A stretch of DNA of 36,290 bases from Guyparkeria sp. SCN-R1 (lineage in GTDB: Bacteria; Pseudomonadota; Gammaproteobacteria; Halothiobacillales; Halothiobacillaceae), in assembly GCF_003932495.1 (NCBI RefSeq), contig NZ_QZMT01000019.1:1-36290 (forward strand). Reading direction: 5' to 3'. The position numbers were made by a program, and so were the translations under genes. Under the pieces are notes generated by a model, which made no database searches, had not been told where the DNA came from, and was given only the letters and a program-made list of their open reading frames with translations. Shown one piece after another: positions 28,769 to 36,290 of the stretch. Within the stretch, counting starts at the first letter, position 1. The number at the start of each line of letters is the position of its first letter.

Positions 28769-29296
28769 ATGATCAAGCAGTTTCCCCAGGATGAGTCCCA
28801 CGGCGGCGAAGAGGACCCGCGCGGTACCGAGGAACGCTCCTCGGGCCGTGGCGGCAAGTCCTCGCCGGCGCGTAAACAACGGCGCTGGGCGCGTGAGCGG
28901 GCCGCACAGGGGCTCTACCAGCAGTTGATGAACCCGATTCCGCTCGACCAGCTCGAGGCGCAGTTCATGGAGGATGCCTTCATGCTGCGTATCGATCTCG
29001 AGTTGTTCCGGCGCATCCTGCGTGGTGTCGAGCAGCATGCCGCCGAACTCGATTCGGCCATCGAGCCGCACCTGGATCGTCCGGTGCATGAGCTCGACCC
29101 GATCGAGCACGCCATCCTCCGTCTGGGTGCCTTCGAGCTGACGCACATGCTCGAGACCCCGCGCGCGATCGTGATCAACGAGGCGGTCGAGCTGGCCAAG
29201 CGCTTCGGCGCGACCGATGGGCATCGCTACGTCAATGGCGTGCTCGATCGGCTGGCCGACCGCACCCGCCCTACCGAACCCCGCCGCCGGGACTGA
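28769..29296 (+). CDS. nusB: Transcription antitermination factor NusB
   Basis: NusB joins NusE (S10) on boxA RNA to prevent early termination in rRNA operons. The conserved helical bundle begins near residue 38 (RRWARERAAQGLYQ) and includes the AILRLGAFEL and INEAVELAKRFG segments. The domain is complete. About 35 N-terminal residues are an extra hydrophilic, Gly/Ser/Glu-rich extension with a basic end, giving 175 residues instead of about 140. It may be disordered. The usual ribH-nusB-thiL order is kept. Confidence 0.96.
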   Translation: MIKQFPQDESHGGEEDPRGTEERSSGRGGKSSPARKQRRWARERAAQGLYQQLMNPIPLDQLEAQFMEDAFMLRIDLELFRRILRGVEQHAAELDSAIEPHLDRPVHELDPIEHAILRLGAFELTHMLETPRAIVINEAVELAKRFGATDGHRYVNGVLDRLADRTRPTEPRRRD

Positions 29297-29339
29297 CGGC
29301 CCTCGCCCCGTCGGGTCGTCCGAAAGGAGACTGGTCGAC

Positions 29340-30305
29340 ATGCAGGAATTCGACCTGATCCATCGCTATTTTGACTGGGCTCCGGTGAACTCCGAGGTGG
29401 TCCTTGCCGGCGGTGACGATGCCGCGATCCTGGCCCCGCCACCGGGCCGGCAGGTGGTGATCGCCACCGACATGCTGATCGCCGGTCGGCATTTCCCCGA
29501 ATCGACCGCCCCCGACGCCATTGCCCACAAGGCGCTGGCGGTGAATCTCTCCGATCTGGCCGCGATGGGCGCGACCCCGCTCGGCTTCACCTTGTCGCTG
29601 GGCCTGCCCGAGACCGACGAAGCCTGGCTGGAACGCTTCTCTGGCGGCCTGCGTGCGGCCGCGGATCGCTGGGGCTGCAATCTCGTCGGCGGCGACACCG
29701 TGCGCTCCCCGCAGCTGACCCTGTCGATCACCGCCTTCGGTTCGGTTGCCAGCGGCACCGCGATCCGGCGAGACGGTGCGCGCGCCGGCGACCGGTTGGC
29801 GGTCACCGGCACCGTCGGCGATGCCGCGCTGGGCCTGATCGTGGCTCTGCAACCGGACCAGGTGCCTGCCGAACTGCCCGAGGCCGATCGTGCCTATCTC
29901 CTCGATCGACTCGACCGCCCGGAGCCGCGATTGGCCACCGGGCAGGCGCTATGCGGGCAGGCAGCCGGTCTGGATATCTCCGATGGACTGCTCCAGGACC
30001 TCGGTCACATGCTGGGTGCCAGCGGACTTTCGGCGGAAATCGACCTCGACGCCATCCCCCTGTCATCGGCGGCAAGACACTGGCTCGATACCCAGCCCGC
30101 GGCTATCGACCAGATGCTGGGTGGGGGCGATGACTACGAGTTGCTGCTTGCCCTGCCGCCCGGGTTAGCACTGGACCCGGCCTGGGGGCTGACGATGATC
30201 GGTCGGCTGGACGATGCCGGACCGGTGGGCGCGATCCGGGAACGAACCGGGCGGCCCTTGCCGGGGCAACGCGGCTACGACCATTTCGGCGAGGAGGGCG
30301 CATGA
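29340..30305 (+). CDS. thiL: Thiamine-monophosphate kinase
   Basis: ThiL phosphorylates thiamine monophosphate to the active diphosphate using ATP. From the ATG at 29340 (AAGGAGA ribosome site) the protein is 321 residues. The motifs GGDDAAIL (near 21), ATDMLIAGRHF, NLSDLAAMGA, GGDTVRS, DISDGLLQDL and GGDDYELL, which bind metal and nucleotide, are all intact. An upstream frame overlaps nusB but lacks a ribosome site. Its stop overlaps the pgpA start by four bases (ATGA). Confidence 0.97.
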   Translation: MQEFDLIHRYFDWAPVNSEVVLAGGDDAAILAPPPGRQVVIATDMLIAGRHFPESTAPDAIAHKALAVNLSDLAAMGATPLGFTLSLGLPETDEAWLERFSGGLRAAADRWGCNLVGGDTVRSPQLTLSITAFGSVASGTAIRRDGARAGDRLAVTGTVGDAALGLIVALQPDQVPAELPEADRAYLLDRLDRPEPRLATGQALCGQAAGLDISDGLLQDLGHMLGASGLSAEIDLDAIPLSSAARHWLDTQPAAIDQMLGGGDDYELLLALPPGLALDPAWGLTMIGRLDDAGPVGAIRERTGRPLPGQRGYDHFGEEGA

Positions 30306-30835
30306 TCGGCACCAAAACTTCGCGGCGGGTTCGGGTGGCGGATCTCGGGCGCAGCCCGGTGATGTGGCTCGCCTTCGGTGGCGGAACGGGGTTGGCGCCG
30401 CGCGCACCCGGCACCGTCGGTACGCTGCCGGGCCTTCTGCTGGGCTGGTTGTTGATGACGCTCGCGGCACCTTTGGGTGAGGCGGCGGTGATCACCGTGA
30501 TCCTTGCCGCCACCCTGGTGTTGTCCGTCGTCGGGGTCTATCTGTGCGGCGAGGCGAGCCGACGCCTGGGCGTGCACGACCATGGCGGCATCGTCTTCGA
30601 TGAGATTGTCGGGGTGTTGTTGGTGTTCGTGGCGTTGCCGGAGACCTGGTGGCAGGTGGCCCTGATCTTTCTCTGGTTCCGGGTGTTCGACGTGATCAAG
30701 CCGTGGCCGATCAGCTGGCTGGATCGGCGGGTGCACGGCGGGCTGGGCATCATGCTCGACGACCTGCTGGCTGGCGTCTATGCCCTGGTAGCCGTCTGGC
30801 TGAGCCTGTGGGGAATCGGCGTGTTTGCTGGCTGA
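30302..30835 (+). CDS. pgpA: Phosphatidylglycerophosphatase A
   Basis: PgpA is an inner-membrane phosphatase that makes phosphatidylglycerol. The 177-residue protein has several hydrophobic helices (about 42-60, 63-82, 100-120, 155-175). The conserved PGTVGTLPG loop (near 40) and the acidic motifs FDEIVG (near 99) and FRVFDVIKPWP are intact. The start overlaps thiL and the stop lies one base from the convergent moaB stop. It ends the glyA-to-pgpA run. No terminator is visible in this zero-gap junction. Confidence 0.95.
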   Translation: MIGTKTSRRVRVADLGRSPVMWLAFGGGTGLAPRAPGTVGTLPGLLLGWLLMTLAAPLGEAAVITVILAATLVLSVVGVYLCGEASRRLGVHDHGGIVFDEIVGVLLVFVALPETWWQVALIFLWFRVFDVIKPWPISWLDRRVHGGLGIMLDDLLAGVYALVAVWLSLWGIGVFAG

Positions 30836-30836
30836 C

Positions 30837-31358
30837 TTATCGCTCGGTCAGTCGCGGCATCAGTTCGACCAGGTTGCAGGGACGCTTGCGGTAATCGAGC
30901 TGAGATTCGATCAGGTTGTCCCAGGCATCCTTGCAGGCACCGGTCGAGCCGGGCAGGACGAACAGGTAGGTGCGATTGGCGACCCCGGCGGTTGCGCGCG
31001 ACTGCAGGGTCGAGCTGCCGATGGTCTGGAACGACAGGGCGCGGAACATCTCACCGAACCCGTCGATGGTCTTGTCGAACAGTACCGAGACGGCCTCCGG
31101 GGTGCCGTCGCGGCCCGTCAGGCCGGTGCCCCCGGTGGTGATCACCACGTCGCAATCGGGTGCGGCGATCCACTGCGAGACGGCCGCGCGGATCTGGTAG
31201 ATGTCGTCCGGGCGCAACTGGCGTTCGTAGAGCCGGTGACCGACGCTCTCAAGGCGCTCGACCAGCAGGTCGCCAGAGCGATCCTCCGCCAGGCTGCGGC
31301 TGTCGGAGACGGTCAACACGGCAATGTTCAGCGGCTTGAAGTGACGTTCTTCGCTCAT
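30837..31358 (-). CDS. moaB: MoaB/Mog-family molybdenum cofactor biosynthesis protein
   Basis: The family contains molybdopterin adenylyltransferases, which activate molybdopterin for metal insertion. The molybdopterin-binding segment VITTGGTGLTGRDGTPEAV (near 95-115) and the LPGSTGACKDAWD motif (near 140) are both intact. The C-terminal PCNLVELMPRL is typical of MoaB. At 173 residues the length is right. Its ATG overlaps the stop of the DUF3565 gene (ATGA), so it is the last gene of a coupled set with rimO. E. coli MoaB itself is dispensable, so the exact contribution is uncertain. Confidence 0.95.
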   Translation of the reverse strand: MSEERHFKPLNIAVLTVSDSRSLAEDRSGDLLVERLESVGHRLYERQLRPDDIYQIRAAVSQWIAAPDCDVVITTGGTGLTGRDGTPEAVSVLFDKTIDGFGEMFRALSFQTIGSSTLQSRATAGVANRTYLFVLPGSTGACKDAWDNLIESQLDYRKRPCNLVELMPRLTER

Positions 31359-31612
31359 GGTCGATTTCCCTCCGAGGGTGCCGGTTGCGGCAGCGGGTCA
31401 GGTTCGGCCCCGTCGGCGCATTTGCGGCATGGCAGCGTCGTGCCCAGCATGGCAATGCGCCCCAGACTCTGTTCCACCCAGGGGCGGTTGATCCAGGGCG
31501 GATCGTGACGGGTGTGCTGGTGATGGCCGCATTCGAGACGCGCGAACCAGTGACCCTCGGCATCGCGATGGAACGAGCGGATCGCTCGCGGCGGTGCCTC
31601 GACCGAGATCAT
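31355..31612 (-). CDS. DUF3565 domain protein
   Basis: A small, soluble protein of 85 residues whose function is unknown. The conserved DUF3565 features are visible: an N-terminal FHRDAEGHWFARLECGHHQH block, then RHDPPWINRPWV, and a closing LGTTLPCRKC. The two Cys of CRKC, a Cys in ECGHHQH and the nearby His residues look like a zinc-binding site. Both ends overlap neighbours: its ATG shares one base with the rimO stop and its stop lies in the moaB start. The C-terminal tail after CRKC is proline-rich and unconserved. Confidence 0.88.
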   Translation of the reverse strand: MISVEAPPRAIRSFHRDAEGHWFARLECGHHQHTRHDPPWINRPWVEQSLGRIAMLGTTLPCRKCADGAEPDPLPQPAPSEGNRP

Positions 31613-33021
31613 CAGGGAACGGGAACGCCCCACAGGTCGTGCTCGTCCGCCTCGATGATCTCCACCTCGAGGAAATCGCCGGGCGCGACATCCGTGACTT
31701 CCGGCAGGTAGACCACGCCGTCGATCTCCGGGGCATCGGCCATGCTGCGCGCCACCGCACCGGAATCGTCCACGGCGTCGACCAGCACCGGCATGCGCTG
31801 CCCCACCTTTTTCGCCAGCTTGGCGGCACTGATGGCCGCCTGCTTTTCCATGAAACGCGCCAGTCGCTCCTGCTTGACGTCCTCCGGCACCGGGTCGGGC
31901 AAGTCGTTCGCGGTCGCGCCGTCGACCGGCGAGTAGGCGAAGGCGCCCACGCGGTCGAGTTGCGCCTCGTCGAGGAAGTCGAGTAGTTCCTGGAATTCCG
32001 CTTCCGTCTCGCCGGGGAAACCGACGATGAAGGTGGAACGGATGGTGATTTCCGGGCAGATCTCACGCCACTTGGCGATCCGCTTGAGTACGTTCTCGCT
32101 GGAGGCCGGGCGCTTCATCAGCTTGAGGATGCGGTGGCTGGCGTGCTGGAAGGGGATGTCCAGGTACGGCAGGATCAGCCCTTCGGCCATCAGCTCGACC
32201 GCGTCATCGACGTGCGGGTACGGGTAGACGTAGTGCAGCCGTATCCACGCATCCAGCGAGCCCAGGGCCGCCGCGAGTTCGCGGAAACGGGTCTTGAGCG
32301 GGCGGCCGCCCCAGAAGTCGAGCCGATAGCGGGTGTCGATGCCGTAGGCGCTGGTGTCCTGGGAGACGACCAGCAGCTCGCGTACGCCGACGTTGACCAG
32401 GTTCTCGGCCTCGGTCATCACCTCGCCGATCGGGCGGCTGACGAGATCGCCCCGCAGGCTGGGGATGATGCAGAAGCTGCAGCGATGGTTGCAGCCTTCG
32501 GAAATCTTGAGGTAGGCGTAGTGGCGCGGGGTGAGCTTGACGCCGACCGCGTCCTCGAGCGACACCGTGTCGGTATCGAGCGCCTCGTCACTGACGGGTG
32601 CCGAGGTCTTGCCTCGGGCCTGGCTGCCCGGCTCGGGCATCACGTCGACGAACGGGTCGAACCGCGGCGGCAGGTGCTGGTGGACCGCGTCCATCACCTC
32701 CTGGTAGGCCTGCGGGCCGGTCACGGCGAGCACGTTCGGGTGCGTCTGGCGCACCAGCTCACCTTCGTCACGGCCACCCAGGCAACCGGTGACGATGACG
32801 CGACCGTTCTCGTCCAGGGCCTCGCCGATGGTGTCGAGCGATTCCTGCACCGCCGAGTCGATGAACCCGCAGGTATTGATGATCACCAGCTCCGCGCCCT
32901 CGTAGCTGTCGGACAGGGCATAGCCCTCCGCGCGCAGCTGCGTGAGGATGCGTTCCGAGTCGACCAGCGCCTTCGGGCAGCCGAGGCTGACGAAGCCGAT
33001 ACGCGGCGGGTTGTGGGTCAT
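31612..33021 (-). CDS. rimO: Ribosomal protein uS12 methylthiotransferase RimO
   Basis: RimO is a radical-SAM enzyme that methylthiolates an aspartate of ribosomal protein S12. The N-terminal UPF0004 domain supplies three cysteines for the auxiliary cluster ([29 protein letters not shown]). The radical-SAM motif is CNHRCSFC (near 149-156), and a C-terminal TRAM domain (about 400-469) is present. An extra stretch near 105-135 ([15 protein letters not shown]) lies before the SAM domain and is probably a linker. The ATG overlaps the upstream DUF3579 gene by four bases (ATGA). Confidence 0.97.
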   Translation of the reverse strand: MTHNPPRIGFVSLGCPKALVDSERILTQLRAEGYALSDSYEGAELVIINTCGFIDSAVQESLDTIGEALDENGRVIVTGCLGGRDEGELVRQTHPNVLAVTGPQAYQEVMDAVHQHLPPRFDPFVDVMPEPGSQARGKTSAPVSDEALDTDTVSLEDAVGVKLTPRHYAYLKISEGCNHRCSFCIIPSLRGDLVSRPIGEVMTEAENLVNVGVRELLVVSQDTSAYGIDTRYRLDFWGGRPLKTRFRELAAALGSLDAWIRLHYVYPYPHVDDAVELMAEGLILPYLDIPFQHASHRILKLMKRPASSENVLKRIAKWREICPEITIRSTFIVGFPGETEAEFQELLDFLDEAQLDRVGAFAYSPVDGATANDLPDPVPEDVKQERLARFMEKQAAISAAKLAKKVGQRMPVLVDAVDDSGAVARSMADAPEIDGVVYLPEVTDVAPGDFLEVEIIEADEHDLWGVPVP

Positions 33022-33356
33022 GAGGGCGCGGCGTCCGGGGACGTGGGGGCGTTGTCGCCGGTGTATTCCTCGAGATGGCCGTCCGGGTACTGGACGTGCA
33101 TCTTGAGGTTGTTGCGCTCGATGAACTGCATCACCGAGTCGAACATCTGCCGGTTGCCGGTCTTGAGGCCCGGCTCGATGGCGAGGACCTTCTGTCCGTT
33201 GAGCATCACCGGGTGCAGCCGTTGCGAGTAGACCAGGCGGTGCTGGGCAAACGTCGCATCCCAGCTCGAGATGCGATCGATCCAGTCACTCGGGCGGAAT
33301 CGGGCGCCGGCCTTGGTCACTGACTCGACGATGTAGCGTTTCGGCTGGTTGTCCAT
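33018..33356 (-). CDS. DUF3579 domain protein
   Basis: A soluble protein of 112 residues with unknown function. The family-typical block [20 protein letters not shown] (near 6-25) is followed by an [26 protein letters not shown] segment and a helix (about 80-95, [10 protein letters not shown]). The end is proline- and acidic-rich. It is the first gene of the rimO-DUF3565-moaB unit, coupled by ATGA, so it probably shares their promoter in the 263-base gap toward the asparaginase-like gene. The 263-base region holds no other open frame I trust. Confidence 0.88.
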   Translation of the reverse strand: MDNQPKRYIVESVTKAGARFRPSDWIDRISSWDATFAQHRLVYSQRLHPVMLNGQKVLAIEPGLKTGNRQMFDSVMQFIERNNLKMHVQYPDGHLEEYTGDNAPTSPDAAPS

Positions 33357-33571
33357 GAAGTCGTGGCTTGCTCGGCCTGCACCGAATGTGGATGGGGCGT
33401 GTCGAAGGCGTCGTGCGGCCGGTTGGCTTCGCGTGCCGTTGGCGGCCGTCGCGGTAAGCTTGGGCTCGGTCGTTACCCACCCGGATGAGTTACCGTGGCG
33501 GTCACTCCTGGCCGGGGAATACCGGGACGCTCGACGCTTCCTTTAGAATCAATCGGCCATTTTACTTCACT

Positions 33572-33594
33572 TGGCCGGCAAACGCATCCGGCCA
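33572..33594 (+). repeat. Inverted repeat upstream of the asparaginase-like gene
   Basis: TGGCCGG (33572-33578) and CCGGCCA (33588-33594) are perfect inverted copies separated by nine bases. They begin 48 bases before the ATG at 33620. The repeat could be a leader hairpin or an operator; nothing else in the sequence favours one reading. Confidence 0.5.
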
Positions 33595-33619
33595 GATAAA
33601 ACCAGGCAGGGAAAAGGGC

Positions 33620-34186
33620 ATGGAAACACGCGCGGGAGTTGCTCAGGAGCGCCGGGACGGCTCGTTGTCGATCATCCTGGTAGATACCGGGGGCACGTTC
33701 AACAAGTGCTATCGTCCGACCGACGGCACCCTGGTTGTCGAGTCCGGCGCGCGGGCCGCACGCGAGATTCTGCGGTCGGCCGAGATGAACCTCGATATCG
33801 ACTGGCTTGAGCCGGTGTGCAAGGACAGCCTGGACATGACCGAGGCCGATCGTGATGCCATCGTCGCCTCGCTGTCCAAAGCGGCGCGCCGGCGGCCGGC
33901 GGCTCCGATCATCGTGGTGCACGGCACCGACACCATGGTGCGCACGGGCGAGGTGCTCTCCCGGGCGTTTCCCGACCGCTGTGTAGTGTTGACGGGGGCC
34001 ATGTATCCCTACGAGATCGACCCGGTCGAACCGGCGTTGAATCTCGGGCAGGCGTTGGGGTTCGTGCAGGGGTGTCCCGGCCCCGGCGTCTATCTGGCGA
34101 TGAGCGGGTTGGTGCGTCCGCTTGGCGAGCTGGAGAAGAATCGGGCCCGGGGCTGTTTCCGGCCGGGGGCGTCGCCGTCCGCCTGA
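33620..34186 (+). CDS. Single-domain asparaginase-like protein
   Basis: The 188-residue protein covers only the N-terminal catalytic domain of L-asparaginase. It has the nucleophile loop VDTGGTFNK (Thr near 23) and the VHGTDTM motif (Thr103, Asp104) that hold the two catalytic threonines and the proton-relay Asp. Full asparaginases have about 330 residues and complete their active site with a second domain from a neighbour, which is absent here. Short stand-alone homologs exist in other bacteria, so this is not necessarily a truncation. The ATG at 33620 has an AGGG ribosome site. No signal peptide is seen, so it should be cytoplasmic. Activity on asparagine is not assured. Confidence 0.82.
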   Translation: METRAGVAQERRDGSLSIILVDTGGTFNKCYRPTDGTLVVESGARAAREILRSAEMNLDIDWLEPVCKDSLDMTEADRDAIVASLSKAARRRPAAPIIVVHGTDTMVRTGEVLSRAFPDRCVVLTGAMYPYEIDPVEPALNLGQALGFVQGCPGPGVYLAMSGLVRPLGELEKNRARGCFRPGASPSA

Positions 34187-34203
34187 AAAAACTGACCAAC
34201 ATG

Positions 34204-34232
34204 AAAAAGGCCCCGCCAGCTGGCGGGGCCTT
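34204..34232 (-). terminator. Terminator for soxB
   Basis: A perfect 26-base palindrome at 34207-34232 (AAGGCCCCGCCAG then its complement) forms a 12- to 13-base-pair stem. On the minus strand it is followed by TTTTT, so it should end soxB transcription. On the plus strand it lacks a good T-run and would only weakly stop the asparaginase-like gene. Confidence 0.88.
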
Positions 34233-34267
34233 GATGGTTCAGGCATCCCCCGAAGGGGACCCCGGTA

Positions 34268-36073
34268 TCAGCACTTGTTGGTGTAACCCGGGTTGCCGTC
34301 CATGCCCTTGAGGACCGGCTCGTTGAGCTCGACGGGCTTGATGTGCTTCTGGTCACGCAGCCAAGTCTCGATCTGGTCCCAGATCATCTCGCCGGTATCG
34401 CCCGGGATGTTGCCCGGCTCGGCAACCGAGGCCCAGCCGGCGACCTTGTAGGACTTCTTCGGATCGATCGGCTCGCCGCCGAGCTCCATGTCCAGGATGC
34501 GCTTGCCCTTCTCGGCCTTCGGCGCGCAGGCGTACTTCAGGCCACCGACGCGAACCATGTCGCCACCCTGCTGGTAGTAGGGGTCGGTGTTGAAGATGTT
34601 GTCGCAGACGTCCTCGAGGATGCCCTTGATCTGCTCGCCGGTGAACTCGTTGACGGTGACGTTCGGGTAGGTCAGCGCCACGTGAGTCATCATGTCGTCG
34701 TAGGTGATCGGCTCACCCGGGATCAGGGAGGTGCCCCAGCGAACGCCCGGCGAGAACGAGATCTGCGCGTCGTTGACGTCGATCAGTGCATCGCAGAGCA
34801 GCTGGTCCCAGGTGCCGGTGAAGTTGCCGCGACGGTAGAGCAGGGCGTCGTTGGTCGCCAGCACGTCGGAGGTGCGCTCGCCGACGTTGAACTTCTTGCC
34901 TTCGAACTCGATGTTCTGGCTGTACATCTTGTCGATGTACTCCTGCATCTCCTTGTCCGGCTCGATGAAGTCGGAGAAGACCGGCAGCAGGTGGTACTTG
35001 TAGTCCTGTACCTTGCCGTTGCGCACGTCGAAGTCCAGTACGCCGAGGTACTTGGCGTTGGAGCCGGCGTTGGTGACCAGGGTCTGGCCGCTGCGGTTCT
35101 TGACCACGGTCGGGGTCGGAACCGCGTCGTGGGTGTGACCGCCCATGATCGCGTCGATGCCGGTAACGCGGCTGGCCATCTTGAGATCCACGTCCATGCC
35201 ATTGTGCGACAGGACCACGACTACCTCGGCGCCTTCGCCGCGGGCGGCGTCAACGGCATCCTGCATCTCGTCGTCACGGATGCCGAAGGTCCAGCCTTCG
35301 GTCATCCAGCGCGGGTTGGCGATCGAGGTGTACGGGAACGCCTGGCCGACGACCGCCACCTTGACGCCGTTCTGCTCACGGATGACGTACGGCTTAAAGA
35401 CGCGCTCCATGAAGTCGGAGTCGCGGATGTTCTGGGCGACGAAGTTACAGTCGGTCGCGCCTTCCAGATCGGCGATGCCCTCGAGCATGCGATCGGCGGT
35501 GTAGGTGGCTTCCCAGTGCGAAGTGAAGAAGTCCGGCTTGGCGATCTTCATCGCGTCGATCTGACTCTGGGCGTCGGTCCACAGGGCCAGGGCGTTGCCC
35601 TGCCAGTTGTCGCCGCCGTCCAGCAGGAAAGCGCCCGGACGCTGCTCGCGCATGTGCTTGATCAGGGTGAGCAGGTGCGCGAAGCCGCCGACCTTGCCGT
35701 ACTTCTTGGCCGCTTCGGCGAAGTCGATGCAGGTGAAGGCGTGAGCGGCCGGGGTGTTCGGCTCGAGGCCGAAGTGCTTGAGGAACTTGTCGCCGACCAG
35801 GTGCGGGGCGTTGCCTTCCATAGAGCCAACGCCGAGGTTGATCGACGGCTCGCGGAAATAGACCGGCTTGAGCTGGGCGTGCATGTCGGTCATGTGCAGG
35901 ATCGACACGTTGCCGAACTTGGGCACTTCGTACATGTTGCTCGAGGCGTTGTTCGCCTTCACGGAGCTCGCTACACGCTGGGTGCCGGTGCCGGCCTGGG
36001 CGGTCTCGAGGTTGATGCCGGCAGCCGAGGCCACGGCGAGCATCTGCAGAAATTCGCGACGAGAAAGACTCAT
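34268..36073 (-). CDS. soxB: SoxB thiosulfohydrolase
   Basis: SoxB hydrolyses the sulfate group off thiosulfate bound to the SoxYZ carrier in the periplasm, a core step of the Sox pathway. The 601-residue protein has a twin-arginine signal (SRREFLQ, residues 4-10, then a hydrophobic stretch). Metallophosphoesterase-type metal motifs follow: HMTDMHAQ (His60, Asp63, His65), LDGGDNWQGN (near 151-160), SHWE (near 185), SHNGMD and GGHTHD. The C-terminal 5'-nucleotidase-like domain is complete. The ATG has a strong AAAGGGGAG ribosome site. Other sox genes are not adjacent. The upstream DNA is interrupted 163 bases before the start by an insertion-sequence end. Confidence 0.97.
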   Translation of the reverse strand: MSLSRREFLQMLAVASAAGINLETAQAGTGTQRVASSVKANNASSNMYEVPKFGNVSILHMTDMHAQLKPVYFREPSINLGVGSMEGNAPHLVGDKFLKHFGLEPNTPAAHAFTCIDFAEAAKKYGKVGGFAHLLTLIKHMREQRPGAFLLDGGDNWQGNALALWTDAQSQIDAMKIAKPDFFTSHWEATYTADRMLEGIADLEGATDCNFVAQNIRDSDFMERVFKPYVIREQNGVKVAVVGQAFPYTSIANPRWMTEGWTFGIRDDEMQDAVDAARGEGAEVVVVLSHNGMDVDLKMASRVTGIDAIMGGHTHDAVPTPTVVKNRSGQTLVTNAGSNAKYLGVLDFDVRNGKVQDYKYHLLPVFSDFIEPDKEMQEYIDKMYSQNIEFEGKKFNVGERTSDVLATNDALLYRRGNFTGTWDQLLCDALIDVNDAQISFSPGVRWGTSLIPGEPITYDDMMTHVALTYPNVTVNEFTGEQIKGILEDVCDNIFNTDPYYQQGGDMVRVGGLKYACAPKAEKGKRILDMELGGEPIDPKKSYKVAGWASVAEPGNIPGDTGEMIWDQIETWLRDQKHIKPVELNEPVLKGMDGNPGYTNKC

Positions 36074-36220
36074 TGAAAACTCCCCTTTCGTTTTCAGTTA
36101 GGGTCAGCTCCCGGCCCGGCGTGCAGCAGGGGACGGGATCCTTGGGATCTTTAGTGGTTCCCTGACCCGGCCCAAGCCTGGTGGGCACTTCGGGGCAGTG
36201 TCAGGAAACTGAACCGGGAC

Positions 36221-36251
36221 ATTTAACCATACTGAGGTAGTGTCCAGTCAA
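36221..36251 (-). promoter_or_regulatory. Possible IS/chromosome hybrid promoter reading toward soxB
   Basis: On the minus strand TTGACT (36251-36246), within the presumed IS256-type end, lies 19 bases upstream of TTAAAT (36226-36221) in flanking DNA. The -35 matches consensus at five of six positions. The spacing is long by two bases and the -10 is imperfect. Whether it works is unknown. Confidence 0.3.
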
Positions 36252-36290
36252 GTGGTGTAAAAGCGAGATAGCCACCAAAGCCCTCGTCGC
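36236..36290. mobile_element. Probable end of an IS256-family insertion sequence, cut by the window edge
   Basis: The sequence starting GGTAGTGTCC and running to GGTGTAAAAG (36236-36263) resembles the terminal repeat of IS256, which shares the spaced blocks GTCC and GTGTAAAAG at the same distance. The element would continue rightward beyond the window. No transposase part is visible. The assignment rests on this one terminal motif as I recall it. Confidence 0.6.

Noticed and set aside
36198-36220. TGTC...GACA-flanked stretch upstream of soxB that resembles an element remnant
   Set aside because: It is short, only four bases are inverted, and no transposase fragment is attached. It may be native soxB leader sequence.

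Overview
The window looks like a chromosomal piece of a GC-rich, sulfur-oxidising gammaproteobacterium. The evidence is a Tat-exported thiosulfohydrolase (SoxB), a complete cbb3 oxidase cluster, a PilMNOPQ operon, and the gammaproteobacterial order nrdR-ribD-ribE-ribB-ribH-nusB-thiL-pgpA. A Halothiobacillaceae-like obligate sulfur oxidiser (for example a Guyparkeria or Halothiobacillus relative) fits best. That placement is inference from gene content, not from a marker-gene comparison.

Layout. (1) 1-3754, minus strand: type IV pilus inner-membrane operon pilM-N-O-P followed by a broken pilQ. The pilQ frame stops before the secretin domain, at what looks like the end of an IS66-family element. 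(2) 3905-6934, plus: a class A penicillin-binding protein and a gene of unknown function, closed by a strong terminator at 7006-7040. (3) 7065-10325, minus: rpsU, a GatB/YqeY-like gene, gltD and hemE. (4) 10496-13917: tsaD (plus) converging on plsY (minus), then a BioH-like esterase and bioC (plus), the route to pimeloyl-ACP for biotin. (5) 14165-22589, plus: ccoN-O-Q-P (oxidase) and ccoG-H-I (assembly and copper supply). The H gene has an unusual membrane-embedded N-terminal half, and no ccoS is visible. A small cyclic-nucleotide-binding protein gene converges on this cluster. (6) 23437-30835, plus: glyA, nrdR, the riboflavin genes, nusB, thiL and pgpA. (7) 30837-33356, minus: a tightly overlapping set of DUF3579 protein, rimO, DUF3565 protein and moaB. 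(8) 33620-34186, plus: a single-domain asparaginase-like gene. (9) 34268-36073, minus: soxB. Its upstream region is interrupted at about 36236 by what looks like an IS256-family end that runs off the window.

How it fits together. SoxB feeds electrons from thiosulfate into a respiratory chain whose high-affinity terminal oxidase (cbb3) is encoded here together with its assembly factors. The remainder is core biosynthesis (heme, glutamate, biotin, riboflavin, one-carbon metabolism, phospholipid, thiamine and molybdenum cofactors), translation accessories (rpsU, tsaD, rimO, nusB) and cell wall synthesis.

Novelty. I see no defence island, CRISPR array, prophage, BGC or clearly new multi-gene system. 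The most interesting points are the two insertion-sequence edges (one breaks pilQ, the other may alter soxB transcription), an apparent frame problem at the start of pilP, the fused FixH-like protein, the degenerate GTP-cyclohydrolase half of the RibB protein, and two uncharacterised small proteins coupled to rimO and moaB. No gene-free stretch exceeds 300 bases. The four longest (13918-14164, 17539-17788, 23151-23436, 33357-33619) hold promoter or hairpin sequence only, as far as I can see.
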